Of a stretch of DNA of 64,000 nt, positions 11,251 to 23,843 are shown piece after piece (the first letter of the stretch is position 1; every line of letters begins with the position of its first letter). Position numbers and translations under genes: made by a program. This stretch comes from Amphirosellinia nigrospora. Taxonomy: Eukaryota > Ascomycota > Sordariomycetes > Xylariales > Xylariaceae. Below the pieces are notes generated by a model. The model worked only from the letters and a program-made list of their open reading frames with translations, made no database searches and was not told the DNA's origin. Where the stretch lies: positions 3,631,569 to 3,695,568 of the forward strand of contig SCHM01000002.1 in the NCBI GenBank assembly GCA_004123355.1, given 5' to 3'.

Positions 11251-14200
11251 GATTAATCCATTCAATCTCGGCTAATATTTATTACCTTGAATTAGGTACC
11301 TACCTGGGAGATGTCAGAGTTTAGTACATATTACTAATTAATGCATAATTAAGCTATATTCACATAAACATTATAGATGCATGCAGAGGTACCTCTGTGC
11401 CTGCTGGTTCCTACCTAGTGGTGATCCGTGGCTTAGTCAATTACTGATGTAAGCTGCAGATCTAGTACTAGGTATGGTGTTGTATTATGGACAAAGGGTT
11501 TCGGTGCCCTGTGTCTGTGGCTATGTATTTATACACCTAATTACAGTGGGGCAAGTCATGGTGCAAAGACCTGCTTGCCGGGCAACCATTCACTGTGGCG
11601 CCATTACCTGGGTGCCACACAGGTGCCACACCTCTCCTTAGGTACCCGCTGCAAGGTTCTAATGCTGTGCTGTAGGTAAATTGGAACTAAACGCTTTCTA
11701 TGCTTACCACCTACATCCCACATCCTGCTTCAACCTCCCCTCTCCTACAGCATCCAATCGGCAACATTGCCCCTACAATAAGGCTGGTACGCTCCGAAAA
11801 AATGCAATGTCCACATGCACGGGCTCAGAGAGGCTGGGCCCTGCTTTGTGAGCACTCAATTGCGTGGTTTTCAGGTGTGTTCGGGTGCCCACGCTTCCAA
11901 CCACATCATATCATGGCACCATGTCACCCCATTGGCGTATAAGCTGTCCTGCCTGCGGCGTACTGTAGGCAGTGGTTTCCTTTATTTAGTACTATTTATT
12001 ACTGACTGCTTGTATGGGTCGTAAGATGTCATCTCCCCACCCTTACGACCCTCCATCATTGCATCGTTCTGCGAGAGCCACGTCACCAGGTTTGGGGTTG
12101 AAAGAACAGGTAAGGTAATATACCTCTGCCCCAAGAAGCCTTCATTTTCATTTCTCCTAGACTCAGAGTGGTCACTCAATTTTAACAAGATGGGCACAAC
12201 ACCAAGCCAGGCGAGTGCAAGCCTCGACTTCTATGTCTTCCCTAAACCAAGACTACCGAAGAGAACATCATGCTTGATGCTTAATCTATACGATTGATGC
12301 AACCTCGCTCAGCACGACCGGGCAATCAGCACTACTTTGGTTTGATGACGTTGGTTGGCTGAATGAATTCGCATCTTATGCATGTCGCATGTGCAGACAT
12401 TTCCATGTCCCTTTCTAGAATCTACTCATGTTGCAGAACTCTAGGACTCATGCACAAACTACTGCACATTCTAGCCCCCCAACCCCTCCTCCGTGCCCAG
12501 GCCGGCGCATTCTTGCGTATTGGGTGTGTCAGCTCGGACTTCGGTGCCTACTGCGGCATATTCTACCGCACGATGGACGCAAGGTGGACACTCTTATGCC
12601 AGCCTCGTTGGGAGGGCGAATAGTGTGCTAGCACCCAATGAGAATAGCAGCCAAGTGGTAATGCGGCGCACATATCATGCATGCAACGCTCATCCACTCT
12701 GCCGACCTCAGATTGACATAGCAGAGGTCTTGTTGCAATGATCCTTTAGATCAGCATGTAGCATTTTGATGGTTGTCACGATGGCGCTCAACCATTGGCT
12801 CATGCATCGTCTAAGCTGCATGAGTACCACAACCTGCTGAGTGGTTCATATACACTGCGTCCTTATGGCGTACGTGGTGGCATTCCTAGTGAACATCGTC
12901 GACTCCAGCTTCGAATATAAAAGACGAATCTCCTTCCGTTCGTTACAGTTGATGGCCCCTGAGACTACTCAGTCCTGGGCCTGTTGCAAAACCTCATCTT
13001 CCATCACAAGGTTTCCTTTTTCCATTCTTTCCTTCCCCCTTTCCTTCGCTCCCTACCCCCCGCAACCAGAACACTGCTATTATACATTTCTTCAGTCTGC
13101 TTTGTGACACTCCCTAGCTCCTGCCCGCCGATAGTATGTTCACGTACACTTACGTGTCAGGACATGCTTAGCCTGCAAGACGATTCATCTTCCCGTGGCC
13201 AGTGTCTTTTCTTTCACGCTGCCAAGCACCAAGATGGCGGGTTGGTCGTTGACTTGCCCTAGCGGGCCTTCATACCGTATCAACTGAATATCATAATACA
13301 ATATAGAATTAGTCAATCACGTGACGCAAGATCAACATCGGTAACGCGAAACATGAATCCGTCCAAACCTCCATGCGAATACCGTGCCACACAGCGCATG
13401 ACGCAAGCTTGGCCGATGCCTTCTGCATCATCTTGCTCTTACCCGGGAACATGCCGGACATAGCAAGAACGTATTACAGGACATCGGGATCGCGAAGCGG
13501 GGCACGAAGCGGAGATGTTAGACATACATCCAAATTACACCGAAGCTTGTCATGCGACCATCTCAATACGACATTCACACTTGGGGCCGTATGATCGATT
13601 GCGTGGGTATAATAATGGTTCGGTTAAACAATGATATTGGTCGAGACTTTACTCACCGAAAACCCCAGCGAGGCTTATCAGCAGTCGCGGGAGGTAAGGC
13701 GGGGTGTATCTGGTCACACGATGGTGGTGACTGTCGGCACCGACAGACAACAATGAATTATTGTCGGTGTTTGCCGCGCTTGCCAGGGCTTTCCGAGTCC
13801 ACGAGGGCTGCTGCCTACTAACCTTCGACGCCTCAACTTGACTCCCGACCGCTCTTTTGGAACAGAGCTCGAGCGCGAACCAGGAAAGGAAAACGGTAAC
13901 TCAACGGTTTTCTTTCATAGTTAAACGTATTATGGTAGTAAGACTATTGAATAGCGTGATCCGTAAAGTTGAATAAGGGTGTTAATAGACTTGTGGAAAT
14001 CTTCCTTCCGGTCCGTCGGACGTCATTTTTTGCAGCCCCTTTCCTATCTTCTAACAAAATGGTCGATTTGGGGCGGTATTGCTATTATCCCCCAAGCAAC
14101 ACACTTATTAACCTTCGTACTTTTCTCGTCGTTTCTGAGAGGCAAAAGAGTTATAAACGGGCCAAATCTATTTAACATGCTAGGACATCGCCCCTTCTAT

Positions 14201-17122
14201 TGTATGCATTAGGATAATGCCCTGTGCTTCAATTTCTAGTCTAATTCATTACACTTTACATGCATCTTAGACGTCTGATCAAATATATCACATCTTTAAG
14301 ATGCTATATCCAGTTGCCTACGGCGTTCTATCGTAAATACCATATAGTAGCCCCATGTATTCCGTTTGCTATGTACTAGACCGACCGACCGACCGACCGC
14401 TAGGTACTTGATTGCAAGGAATATTTTCTACGCCCCTACATGTAACAGAGTACTTTGTTACCTGCGGGGTACGTCTTCTGCTCACTCTCCCGCATCTTGA
14501 ATTCTACGCTACCACTCGACGTGGATATTACTGCCTCACAGGCCTCAGCAACGGCCTCAATCTAGTTCTCCGTAAGCTATACGTTTGACATGACTTCGGC
14601 GTGGAGGGAAAGGCAATCGAACAATATGCAAGCTCCCGGGGCAGTGCTAAGATGACTATGACAACGTATAGGTCTGACAATGAACTCGTTAGGCCATCCG
14701 GCCCTCAGGATCAGGCATCCGAATACTAGTGGTATCTGAGGCCATGCCAGCTCAATCAACCTCACGTAGCGGGATTCGAAGCTGTTGATTCACGGGTATG
14801 GCTTCCGAGCAGTCTGCCCAAGCGCATGGGCCCTGCAGCTTTTGGCTCAAGGGAGACGTTGGCTGTCATCGCGCAAGATTATTTTAATATGAATCCTCTC
14901 GCTGTTGTCCGCATCGCTTTTTCATGGCCTCAGGTACCCAACAACCTGTCAACAACACCATATCCGAGCTAGCGAGCCAACTACTCCCCCTATTACTATC
15001 TCTCTGAGTCAACCGTCGAAGTCATGTCGTCCACATCCAACACTTCGGTTTACCACGGTAAGTCCTGGCCCATTGTTACCATGTGCCAAAAACCGGCTAT
15101 TCTCGATTATCGCTTTCTCCACTCTCCGGGCTAGCTAATTTTATGAATGGCTAAGCCAAGCGCCTAGAAAACCCGACCATCTCTACAGCTCCCACCCACT
15201 CACCACTCAACCCGCCAACCAACAAAGCCTTCAGGCATACCGATTGTCGAGCTACAGTCAGGATACCCATCGCCCGCCGATGGCGTCCTCCCAGAGTACA
15301 GCACATATCGAAGCGGCTCACAGAAAGAGGGTTGGGGAGCAAACCGGTGCCATCCTATCACGGTTCTACCAGCGTTGAGCTATACTACTGTTCTGAAGTA
15401 AGACGGAATGCAAACATACTATTGGCAGGTACTAACATCACTATGAGTAGTCATCAGCGAAAAGGGCACAAAGCCAATATAATAGGCTATTCGGATTTCA
15501 TAAATGAAACCCCCATTCAATACCTTGATGGGAGCTTCTCATGACGAGTCACCGAACACCGTCTACTATAACCGACATCTAGTTTGGTTGAAATAACAAC
15601 CTCTATTATATGGATGGATCTAACACCAGTCCGCCGGTGGCGGATGCTTCCGATTGGGCAGCCCAGACACTTGGGACAGTTGCGTCTGAATCGGGTAATT
15701 TTGGCCGGAATTCGATTGGTTTAGCAGCCAGGGCACTAATGATCGCTCGCTACCACGCGATGGCTAATGAGCAATAGAGGAGGGGCGTGGGGTATATGTT
15801 CTCACAAATACAAGGCGTTGGGGTGAATTATAAACAGGCTCGATTGATACCAGGAGGCTCTGAACCTCACCGAGAGTGAGTAACCGTGGGGGACTGATGG
15901 TGCGTCTGGTTACATTAACAGGTTGGTCGCGAGGTACACATGAATAATTATTTCTAATTATTAACTATATAGTTCATTCCTGATAAGAGAAAAACTTTAG
16001 ACAAAGGCTACTCGAGACGAATTGTGAAGGTAGTAATAAATCTACGACCAAAATGACCCATAGGACATAGTTGTTCTAACATATGATACATTGCCACTCA
16101 TACATATTTAATCATATTTTGGAGAGTTTTGGAGGACACGCCCTGCTCCTTAGGTCAATACTGTCTAACCCTTACAAATGACGTTTTAGTGTCCAGGTGT
16201 TATAATCAGCGTACCTTCTATGTTACTCTCAACACCACGGCACTGAGGGAGATCCTAATTGTCGACTCGTTATTTATGATGGTAATGGGTGATGCGCGGA
16301 CGGTTTAAGAGCCACCGAAGCCGAGCCGCATAGCTACTGAATTAAATGAGACTGCGGAACTTGAAACGGTTGACATGGCGAGAGTCATGAAGTTGACTAA
16401 CTTTAAGTATATATTAAATGAAGATCTCACTACATGTCGATTTACATCCAGGTTGCCGTCGGGTAGTCTTACAGCGGCCCTCAACATTGTATGATGTGAT
16501 ACCACTTCTACGATGGAGACCGCATGTAAATGTAGTCGGAACTAGCCCTGAAAGACGAGACAGATCCTTCGCCTCACAACGGTCTGCATCTGCATCATAG
16601 TTGGCACTTTAACAAGAGTTAGGCAACGAAAGAGTGCAGTTTATACTCAGTGAGCCGCATTGACAGACGCCAAGTCCGTACATATTAAAGGAGTAGGATA
16701 TTTGCGGGAGCATACATCGAGTGACTCTCATTAACAAGCTAACCTTCTACACTCTCCTTTACCTAGGTATCTACTTTGGCTTTAAATTTATTGATAACCT
16801 AATTCTATTATGTTCCCTATTTATATGAGTGTCTGGCTTCAGTCATAGGCGCGTATGGTCAGCTTACCTCCTTCGCCCAAACCCAAAAGTAGGACCACTC
16901 AAACCAACTCATTACGAGATAGTGATGTATCCTTCGCGAAATTCGGCAATAACATGCATGGTAAGAGAGCTGACTATGAATCGTACAATGTTAAAACATA
17001 TACAGACTAGATAACCTAGAGTATCTTTTGTACAAGTGTAAAGACCGCTGAAACTCCTAGATTGTACATATACCTGGGCCCAGAAAACGTGCTCATGTAT
17101 CTCATTATCATTACCCGGTCAT
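11251..17122. other. 5.9-kb gene-poor region
   Basis: No open frame above about 92 codons and no recognisable protein similarity on either strand. It contains a (GACC)5 microsatellite at 14379-14398 and a TATAAAA-like sequence near 12920 with no gene behind it. Composition is ordinary, unlike the AT-rich island, so if this is old repeat material it has lost the RIP look. Confidence 0.5.
14379..14398 (+). repeat. (GACC)5 microsatellite
   Basis: Five perfect tandem GACC units in the non-coding region. Confidence 0.8.
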
Positions 17123-18361
17123 TCAGACGTAAACTTTCCCGGAGTCTTCACGTCCTGTCTTAATGATATTAGATACTTCCTGACATACGACTCCCCAAGC
17201 ATCTTCATTCTCGCCGTCGCTTTGTTTTCCCTTCGTGTTAGAATTTAAGCCTTCGGCACTTCTCGTCTCTATATGCGTGGGATCTGGTGAGATGGGGAAT
17301 GGATCTGGTATGTCCCCTGGAGAATATCCACTTCTCGCCTCCCGATCTGGCCAGATGCGTTCTGTCATCGTCTTTTCCTTCAGGCCGGGCTTACGAGGGC
17401 GTTTCTCCCGTAATATGCCGATAACCACACCACTAGCGATTGGCGCAGAACCGACGATCATGGCGACGGTTTGCTCCGCGCTTGCGAGAAACAACACGAT
17501 CGGATATATGACCGTCTTGTTCTTTCCGTCGGCCAGGGGGATCTGATACCCAAGCCGAGCGACGCTCGCGAGCGGCGCCAATGTTCCAAACGCGAATAGA
17601 GCCCAAATAGCCCATTTCTTTCGTTTGGTTGTTCGAAGTCTGATGATGAAGGCGATAGGAATCACGAGGACGGCGACGTCGCTGATAATGTTGATGACGG
17701 ACGCGAGCACCAAGACTAGATATTGATTGACGCAGCTGCTTCCCCAGGGCAGGTGGTAAGGGACACATTGAAGTGTCAACACGAGAATAAGCGAGACGCT
17801 GTAGAGGACGTTGAGCCAGATCACGGCTTGGATGATCCACCAGAATACCGACTTCGCTGTTCCTATCGGGAAGAAGATACGTATGTAGAATAGTAGAATG
17901 GATAGTCGGGCAAAGAAGATGGCGATGCGCGCTACCATCTGAATGTCTAACCAGAGCTAACGGGACCGGTTTAACGCAAACTCACTAATTTCTTATGACA
18001 GGATTGACCCGACTTGCCTTTAGGAATTCTTTGAGCTCGTCTTCCGGGACCTCCCAAATATTGAGCCCGGCACCATGCTGGAGCATTATGAGTTGTAGGG
18101 TGCAGAGGGCAATGGTGCCCAACCAGGCAACGAACATAGCCCCTAACAATCCCCAATATTAGAAAGACAGCTAGACATAACGTTGTGACTATACTCACAG
18201 TCATCCCACCAGAGTTGTTGATGTATGAAGAACCTCGCGTACAATCTCGAGATGGTGAAGATTGTGCATATTGTTATGTAAAGCGCCGCGACCCCTATAA
18301 ACTCTGCCGAACTTATAGGAGCGTCCGCTCGGGCTGAGGCGCTGATCACATCGGTCGCCAT
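17123..18361 (-). CDS. PTH11/rhodopsin-like integral membrane protein
   Basis: Seven-helix fungal membrane protein of the family often annotated as satratoxin-cluster protein 4-like or PTH11-related. About 378 aa. Exon 1 (18361-18199) has the first helix and the WWDD motif; intron 18143-18198 is clear and restores WDDW. Exon 2 continues with the GTIALC helix and the luminal ...LQHGAGLNIW region. A second intron, about 17939-17985, precedes a 271-codon exon with the remaining helices, including FFARLSILLFYIRI and WLNVLYSVSLIL, a conserved Cys pair and a hydrophilic C-terminal tail. The phase of the second junction does not close exactly as read, so one base may be missing. Its role (signal sensing or transport) is not established for most of this family. 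Confidence 0.8.
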
Positions 18362-19059
18362 TGGGCGGTTCCAATAGGAAAAGAGACGGGTAGGGATATC
18401 TGGACCGCATGGGGCATCAAGTGTTCGATCTGAATCCGGAAGTGGGGAGATATCGAAGTTTTAATATAATGGTTTTAAGTGCCGATTGGTCTTATGTAGC
18501 ACGGCCTTGCTTGTCGTACTTTTGTACGAGAGGGAGTCGCGCGTGTAGAACATCGACGTTGATTGATCGTCGATCAGTGCTACTCGGTAAGCAAAATTGG
18601 AAGTTCTCCAACAATTCTCTGCATCTTCCCCTTTCGCCCTACGCGTTCCCCAACCAATAAGCTGCGTCTCATGCGCCAACCTGCACGAAGTGACTGATCG
18701 CAGTGCATTTATTGATCATACCCTTCCGATGCTCGCTAGCTTTATGTTGCATAATTCCGCCCAAAAATAGTCCTCGTCGCTTGTCGTAGACAGGGAACCG
18801 GAGAGCGACCGAAGCGAGCCAATAGAATGTGTACAGCCATCCCTTCACCGTTGGGTCATGGAGGGTCAATGTTCCGTCGTACAAAAGCTGGGGGGAGGGA
18901 TCGTCCTATTTCCTTTGATACCAGAGTTTGACCGCCCTCTGGTCTTACTTATCCTTCGGCGAATGGAAGTCTTTGTTTATTTTCTCACCCAAAGCACACA
19001 CCCCCGAAGCTTTCACAATTGACGACTTATACAGGACTTTATAATTGAGGCTCCCAAAA
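18362..19059. other. Intergenic region between divergent membrane-protein and cupin genes
   Basis: About 700 bp separating two head-to-head genes. No coding potential supported. It probably contains both promoters. Confidence 0.45.
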
Positions 19060-19674
19060 ATGAAAATACTGCAGCTGTTCCGTCTGTTCGCCCTGCCCAA
19101 ACTAGTGCAGCAGGCAGCCTCACTCAAACTCAATGTCACGGCTATCGGGGCTCGAGATGGCTTATCCACCCTCGAATGTTGGCAGATGGATCAACCATTC
19201 GACACGTCCACTCAGCCTGGAACATCAGGTAGCGCCCAGGCACAGCTAGGGAATGTGTCCACACTATCCTACTCTATTCTCCCTTCCAACTTCGATGGCG
19301 GTCTGCATAACGCACCGCAGAATCAGTACGTTCCCCTCTTCAGCATTAACCCAACTTTGCTTTTTCTTGTAGTCTGGACTGACTGATGTGCCAGATGGGT
19401 CGTCTTCCTCTCTGGACTAGCCCACATCACGCTCCCCAGCGACGATACTTCTTCTGCTTATGTCACCGGGGGCCAATTCGGCCTCATATTTGCGGGCGAC
19501 ACCAGTGACGTCAGCAAGGAGGGACATCGTACTCAGTACCCAGGTATAACTGAGACAATTGCTCTCCAGATTCCGACCTCTGACGGAAAGGTGCCGAAGC
19601 ATGACCTGGTGCACGAAGGGCCGTGCAGCATAAGCGAGATTGCCGGACTCCGGACCTTTGCGCTGCCGGCATGA
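19060..19674 (+). CDS. Small secreted cupin-like protein
   Basis: Two exons (19060-19325 and 19395-19674) joined by a 69-bp intron give an intact frame of about 181 aa. The N-terminus, starting MKILQLF, is a plausible secretion signal. The mature part has the pattern of a fungal single-domain cupin-type secreted family: VTAIGARDGLSTLECWQM near the start, a central LHNAPQNQWVVFLSG in which the intron falls inside NQW, then TGGQFGLIFAGD and GHRTQYPG. The second exon has no long ATG-initiated frame of its own and is easily missed. Function is unknown; a secreted sugar-acid or metal-binding beta-barrel is possible. It lies head-to-head with the rhodopsin-like membrane protein gene. Confidence 0.75.
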
Positions 19675-20684
19675 TCTCAGCCCGGCTTGGTCGGGTGCTG
19701 ACGCCTTTGCTGACGCCTGGGCTTTTCTGCCCCTCCATGTTCGTACCCTTTCCCCTCTCTATTAAGTGAGGGGTTTGTGCTGTTGGTGCGAGAGCTGTGT
19801 GCTCTGCTGGAGGCTCCTATGTTACATTTGTATCTAATCAGATCGATCGAGCGGGCCGGTCACGATAATGAGCTGCATTGTACCTATATTTCAACCTATA
19901 GATATTATTGTGTGTACCATCTATGGTGATGCAAGACGACGGGAATCGGCATTATTGTGTAAGCTAGTTGCGATATTTACTACCTATAGGTACTTAGAGG
20001 TACCTAATAGGGCAGCGAGTTGGGAAGTAGCCGACCCCCTATTGTTGCATGCCAGCGTCGTATGGTTATCTTGGTATAAGGCAGTTATTGACCCAGCACA
20101 TTCAGCTGCTTGGCAAATGTGCGCGTCACGTAAAATCAGCCAGTGAGCATATTCTAAAGCACCTCCATTGAATATACCGTAGCACTGATGCACAGTTCTA
20201 TAGTCGACTAGTGAGTTCTAAAGATAGTTATTCGAGATAGGCAGCTCATGGCCTTGGACTAATGCGCTGATAGAATTGTTCAGCATTATCTGAGACAATA
20301 CTCGGGGCACTGCGGTTTGAGACATGTTGTGCGCCTCATATGATCACATGTCTTTGGACTTGATGGAACCAACGGATAAGGCACTTGTTCCGTCTGCAAG
20401 GACATAGATGTCTTCTGGAAGGAGTTTCGGCGCCGAGGGCCTCGGTGTGTACCGTATGAGGAGACACTTGAATATGGGGGGATGAACGACAGCGCGGAGG
20501 TACCGGTTGCCCAACTCGAAGAACGTGTGAATAAAAAAAATCGATAAATTGTCATGTCATAACCTAGTGATTACAGGTATATTATATATATATACGTGCT
20601 AGGAAACGTTGCCATATACAGTACTTGATCCCACAAGCGCATATACACATTAAGTCCCCCGTCTGATAGATCTCTACCAGTATT
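19675..20684. other. Intergenic region between cupin-like and Anp1 genes
   Basis: About 1 kb with no supported gene. Short AT-rich run at 20580-20596. The flanking genes converge here, so mostly 3' regions are expected. Confidence 0.45.
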
Positions 20685-21881
20685 TCAGCTTATTATATCG
20701 GCATGTCTCACATGATGCGTTCCGCCTAACACGAAACACCCGCCGCCTTCTAGCTGCGACGATAAGTAACAGATACCCTCTGACTCGATACCAGTCCACC
20801 CGTCGTGAGACCAGGTGGTCCCGACAACATTTGAGGGCGGGAATGTGATGCCCTGGCGCACCAAATGGGCTCGGATGTAGAGGATGGTAGCCCCTACGCT
20901 GTCGACGTGAAGAAGGTCGTTGTCATGAGTATTCTCGATAAGCTCATTGACATAAATGCGGCGTTCGGTAAGTTGCTGCACGGCGGCGCTTAACTGGTCG
21001 TCCGCCACGGGTCCCATGATATCCAGCGTTGTCGTCTTATTTCCATTGCCAGGAGCCGGCGTATCGAGCACTTCTCTCCTGAACGCCCACGCGCTCTTGT
21101 CGTAATTGTGCGCGCGCGTCTGCGTGCACAACGCTGTCATGATGCCCACGCCTTGATGCTTCTCCGCGTGTCCCATCATTGTCTGGACGATTTCCGGCGA
21201 TATCTCGACGATGTCGGGATCCACCCACACGAGATGCTGCTCGTCGCGCAGCGTGCGCAGCATGAGATAGTTGCGCAGGCTTGCGATTCTCGCCCGCCGC
21301 TGGTGCTGCACCTGGGGCTTATGCCGATCCGCATACGCGAACTTGGGGCCCTCCTCCTCGCGGAAGTACAAGGCAACGCGCGCAAAGGGGAACCTCTCGG
21401 TGGCCTTGACGGCCTTGTCGTACTCCTCACGCGAGGAGGTCATGAGACCGAGCGTGACTTTTGTGAAGTCTAGGTTGGTGGAGACGAGCAGATCTAGGAA
21501 ATCGTAGATGTTCCGCCTCGTCGAGACGTAGTCTTTGCTCCACGAATCGGCATCTTGCGCGAGCACCAATATCAAGATTTCGGGGCTGCTGTTCTCCACC
21601 GTCTGGCGGTGGAAGAGGAGCGTGCCATCGCGGAGAGTCTTCTCAAAGGTATCGACCCTGAAGTCCGGATCCACGTCGTCCCAGTGCTGATAACTGTGCG
21701 ATCGCCCACCGAAGCACGTGGCCCAGGTCTTGCAGGACCACGAGCGACGGCGGAACTCGGTGGTGTAGAAGAGTACCAAGGTGACGAGGACAGCGGCGAT
21801 GACGGGAGCCAGGCGAATGCCGCTGAACCGGTTGAACTTGTTTAGGTTGCTAAATTTGTTGAATGCCTTCAGGTGCGACAT
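20685..21881 (-). CDS. Anp1/Mnn9-family mannosyltransferase (mannan polymerase subunit-like)
   Basis: Golgi type II membrane glycosyltransferase of the Anp1 family, which extends the alpha-1,6-mannan backbone of cell-wall N-glycans. Intact, intronless frame of 398 codons from an ATG at 21881. A single N-terminal membrane anchor at about residues 24-41 is followed by a stem and the catalytic domain. Family features are ILVLAQDADSW at the start of the domain, RNIYDFL, the REEEGP segment, an acidic metal/nucleotide-sugar site WVDPDIVE (near residue 220), and IMTALC further on. Length matches family members (about 350-450 aa). One of the few genes here with no frame break. Whether it is the Mnn9, Van1 or Anp1 orthologue cannot be decided by eye. 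Confidence 0.85.
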   Translation of the reverse strand: MSHLKAFNKFSNLNKFNRFSGIRLAPVIAAVLVTLVLFYTTEFRRRSWSCKTWATCFGGRSHSYQHWDDVDPDFRVDTFEKTLRDGTLLFHRQTVENSSPEILILVLAQDADSWSKDYVSTRRNIYDFLDLLVSTNLDFTKVTLGLMTSSREEYDKAVKATERFPFARVALYFREEEGPKFAYADRHKPQVQHQRRARIASLRNYLMLRTLRDEQHLVWVDPDIVEISPEIVQTMMGHAEKHQGVGIMTALCTQTRAHNYDKSAWAFRREVLDTPAPGNGNKTTTLDIMGPVADDQLSAAVQQLTERRIYVNELIENTHDNDLLHVDSVGATILYIRAHLVRQGITFPPSNVVGTTWSHDGWTGIESEGICYLSSQLEGGGCFVLGGTHHVRHADIIS

Positions 21882-22937
21882 GGCGCCATGTTCCGGAGCA
21901 GCAGAGAGCGGCGCCGTTGAATTTCGATGGGACGCGCGCGCACCTTCTCTACCGTTTCCCGAGAGAACGAGAGAAACAGAATGCCGAATTCCCCGGCCTT
22001 GGTCGTATTAATGGCATTCGGTGGACCAGATGCCAAGCGGTATTAGACCGCGCCTGGCCTGGATCTTTTTGGGCAGCTGAAGACCCTGACATCGACCCCT
22101 GAGTTATCTTTGTTGCCAAGAGCCGAGAGTCGAAAGCCAAGAGCCAAGACTTGGGGGCCGCGAGTACACTTATTGATATATTGATCCTGATTAGGTATCG
22201 TATGCGCCATCCCAAATCAAGATTTGGGTCATTTTATGCGAAACATACAAATACAACTTTCTAAACTTAGCATCCTCCATAGAGCATGATGAGGACCCTA
22301 TTCTTCATGATTGACTTGTTATTTTCGATTAAAAAACAAGTTGGATTCCGAGGCTGCAAAGGAGATCAATTCCTGTGTTAAGAACCACTCTAGACCCTTG
22401 GCTCCGTCCTTCGAAAGGGGTTTAGTGCCCCTGACTACCATATAAGCATGCATGACGGCCGGGAAGATCCCGGCACGCATTAACGCCGAAAGGAGTGGGA
22501 AAGCGAAAGGGGGAATTTCGCTCTAAGTAATTATAATCTTTAGTATGGGTAGGTGAGCAGGCCGATATAGGCACATGCCATTCTTTTCATTGTCATCAAG
22601 TTGGCCACCATTGATACTACATATATATAGATCCATACTCCTGTAGTCCGGACCAATGCCACTTTTGAGTACGAGTAATGCTAACCTGTCGCCCCTTAGC
22701 TAGTGGCGGCGATAGCATCCTATTCCAAAGACTTACTCGACGATCGGCACGTTAGTGATGCACGCGTGAACAAGAGTAGTAGGTGTTCATCAATGTATCA
22801 TGATGAATAAGTATTATTATAATGGGTATCTTTCTCCTCTATGAAATATGCTGTTTGCAGATATCCCGAATCGGGTTGACGGCAAAGAAAAACGTTCGGG
22901 TTTCGAACTCTTGGACACAAGGCTTCCAAAACATCCT
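21882..22937. other. Intergenic region between Anp1 and lipase genes
   Basis: About 1 kb; no supported gene. It holds the Anp1 promoter on one side and the lipase 3' region on the other. Confidence 0.45.
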
Positions 22938-23843
22938 CTAAAACGGAAGACCCTTCTCGCAAGGGTACACCTCCTCATCCGTCTCCTCCAGCGCATTAAC
23001 AATGAGTCTCCAAACCGACTTATCCCAAGCAAGGCCCGCATGGCCGACCTGATCGTCGGGACACGTCGTCTGCACAAGCACATTGTTGACACCGGGTTCA
23101 TCAATCACGCTCACCGCAGGCGGCACGAGGGTATCGGACTTGGACATGATGATCGTGACCTTGTTGCCGTCCTGCACGATTTTCTTCGCAGCCGCAAACT
23201 GATTCGTAACCAATCCGTCTGGGGCTAGTTGTTCGCAGGCGGGACAACCGAGAAGATCGATCACCTCCCCGACGAGCGCCCGCGTGACGTTGCCGCCGAT
23301 GTACCAGAGATCCGTGAAACCAAAGTACGTGGCGCCGTGGATGGCCGGGCTCAGCGCCACGACGTGCTCCACGATATCGGCGATGCCGTCCTGCGTCAGC
23401 GGGACGTAAATCGACTGCACGGCGCCCTCGGAGTGTCCCACGACATCGACCTTGGCGGCGCCCGTCGCGTCCTTCACCTGGCGCAGGAAGTCGGCGATCT
23501 GCACCGCCGATTTGCTCATGTCGTCTAACCCGCCGATCCAGCTCGGGACCGGGTGTGCGCCGTACGTCAGCGAGAAGGTGCAATACCCCCGGCTGTTGAG
23601 CTCGTACTGCAGGAGGTTGAGGTCGACTTCGCGGTCGGCGGAGAGCCCGTGCAGCATCACCACGGGGTTGCGCGACGACTTGCACGAGAAGTCGTTCACG
23701 GGCGCGCCGTAGAGCTTGTTGGTGAGGAGGGCGCTCGGGATGTCGAAGCTCAGGTCGCGGACGTTCGCGTCTTGGCTTGGGAGGGCCGAGACGCCGGCCG
23801 ACCAAGCGGCCAGCAAGGCAGTGAGGCGGGTGGTGGTCACCAT
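22938..23843 (-). CDS. Secreted alpha/beta-hydrolase, lipase (class 2 type)
   Basis: Predicted extracellular triacylglycerol lipase/esterase, 301 aa, single exon, intact. The first ATG at 23843 starts a clean secretion signal (MVTTTRLTALLAAW..., cleavage after about residue 20). The oxyanion-side motif VVMLHG lies at about residues 61-66, followed by the nucleophile elbow GHSEG (Ser about 138); a likely acid Asp is in SKSDTLVPP (about 237) and His in VGHAG (about 268), completing a Ser-Asp-His triad. Paired Cys residues near 198/201 suggest disulfides. Family assignment rests on the elbow and overall layout; the substrate is inferred. GC-rich, biased codon use fits a well-expressed gene. Confidence 0.82.
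   Translation of the reverse strand: MVTTTRLTALLAAWSAGVSALPSQDANVRDLSFDIPSALLTNKLYGAPVNDFSCKSSRNPVVMLHGLSADREVDLNLLQYELNSRGYCTFSLTYGAHPVPSWIGGLDDMSKSAVQIADFLRQVKDATGAAKVDVVGHSEGAVQSIYVPLTQDGIADIVEHVVALSPAIHGATYFGFTDLWYIGGNVTRALVGEVIDLLGCPACEQLAPDGLVTNQFAAAKKIVQDGNKVTIIMSKSDTLVPPAVSVIDEPGVNNVLVQTTCPDDQVGHAGLAWDKSVWRLIVNALEETDEEVYPCEKGLPF

Noticed and set aside
15332-15544. 70-codon plus-strand frame in the gene-poor region
   Set aside because: No recognisable family and no supporting neighbours or introns.
23101-23805. 234-codon second frame on the same strand as the lipase
   Set aside because: An Arg/Pro-rich shadow caused by GC-rich codon use in the intact lipase gene.
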